Assembly: GCF_029852145.1 (NCBI RefSeq)
Contig: NC_079974.1
Location: 248,001-312,000, forward strand
DNA length: 64,000 bases
Origin: Microplitis mediator
Lineage: Eukaryota > Arthropoda > Insecta > Hymenoptera > Braconidae
Direction: 5' to 3'
Positions 63,501-64,000 of the stretch are shown piece after piece; positions within the stretch are counted from its first letter, which is position 1, and each line of letters begins with the position of its first letter. The notes below the pieces were generated by a model. The model had not been told where the DNA came from and did no database searches. It saw only the letters and a list, made by a program, of their open reading frames with translations. The translations under genes and the position numbers were made by a program.

Positions 63501-64000
63501 TGTGTAAGTCACCCCGTGAGAATCGCCTACTTGATGGCATGAATATTATTTTAAACTCGACAACACATAAATTTTGAATTTCCATAGTGACTTCGCCATT
63601 TTATTTCGAAGTACTAAGATTTCAAAAATGATAATGAAGTTGTAGGTCTCCCCCATTTAAAATTGACTTAAAAATACGCCTGTGTGAGTCACCCCGTGAG
63701 AATCGCTTACTTTATGGCATAAATATTATTTTAAACTCGACAACACATAAATTTTGAATTTCCATAGTGACTTCGCCATTTTATTTCGAAGTACTAAGAT
63801 TTCAAAAATGATAATGAAGTTGTAGGTCTCCCCCATTTAAAATTGACTTAAAAATACGCCTGTGTGAGTCACCCCGTGAGAATCGCTTACTTTATGGCAT
63901 AAATATTATTTTAAACTCGACAACACATAAATTTTGAATTTCCATAGTGACTTCGCCATTTTATTTCGAAGTACTAAGATTTCAAAAATGATAATGAAGT
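60520..64000. repeat. About 180-bp satellite array with higher-order structure, open at the right
   Basis: About 19 monomers of 179-180 bp with landmarks GAATTTCCATAGTGACTTCG, AAATGATAATGAAGTTGTAG, GAGTCACCCCGTGAGAATCG and AAACTCGACAACACATAAAT. The first two are more diverged, as at an array edge; the rest are nearly identical. The 72-codon minus-strand frames that recur (61034, 62111, 62649, 63367) are by-products of the repeat. Confidence 0.95.

Noticed and set aside
61034..63585. Four identical 72-codon minus-strand frames
   Set aside because: They recur exactly with the satellite monomer variants and show no protein-like features.

Overview
The window is AT-rich animal DNA, most likely from an insect. 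Genes are split by short phase-consistent introns with GT..AG borders, intergenic DNA is packed with transposon debris, and the proteins resemble insect families. A hymenopteran such as a parasitoid wasp would fit, but no feature proves the species.

Three multi-exon host genes can be reconstructed exon by exon. (1) An ATF-2-type bZIP transcription factor lies on the minus strand (2036-22864; seven coding exons, 521 aa), with the zinc finger and the TPTP kinase sites at the N-terminus and the bZIP encoded by the sixth exon. Its two large introns hold a CWC22-like intronless copy (7863-8768, minus), a nearly complete non-LTR retrotransposon (10279-13125) and many foldback elements. (2) A Stubble/CG8172-like CLIP-domain trypsin-type serine protease lies on the plus strand (35625-44925; eight coding exons, 680 aa), with a complete catalytic triad. 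Two further small exons upstream (27671-27773 and 29518-29592) have compatible phases and may form an alternative signal-peptide start. (3) A GT10 alpha-1,3-fucosyltransferase of FucTC type lies on the minus strand (46732-54399; four coding exons, 401 aa), a type II Golgi membrane protein. The protease and the fucosyltransferase are convergent. ATF-2 and the protease are divergent.

Most of the remaining sequence is mobile. The dominant theme is a large set of short non-autonomous elements. Their termini read CCC.. or CAC.., they sit between 2-bp direct repeats (TA, TG, AA, AG, AT or TT), and many have an interior that is a reiterated palindromic word (for example GGGAATNATTCCC, TTTACCGTAAA, GTGAAATCAC, TTATATGATCATATAA). 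They are often nested two or three deep. Two elements inside one dead LINE fragment can be subtracted in silico, and both restore the LINE reading frame, which supports the 2-bp target duplication. Other elements include two giant hairpins (about 1 kb) with 8-bp duplications, a nearly loop-less 445-bp hairpin with a 10-bp duplication, a TTAA-flanked element, tRNA-headed SINEs, a 5S rRNA-derived insert and several dead LINE fragments.

The right end (about 60520-64000) is a 180-bp satellite that runs off the window. Its monomers fall into at least six variants arranged in a higher-order order (ABCDEF-ABC-ABCDEF-C-E-E).
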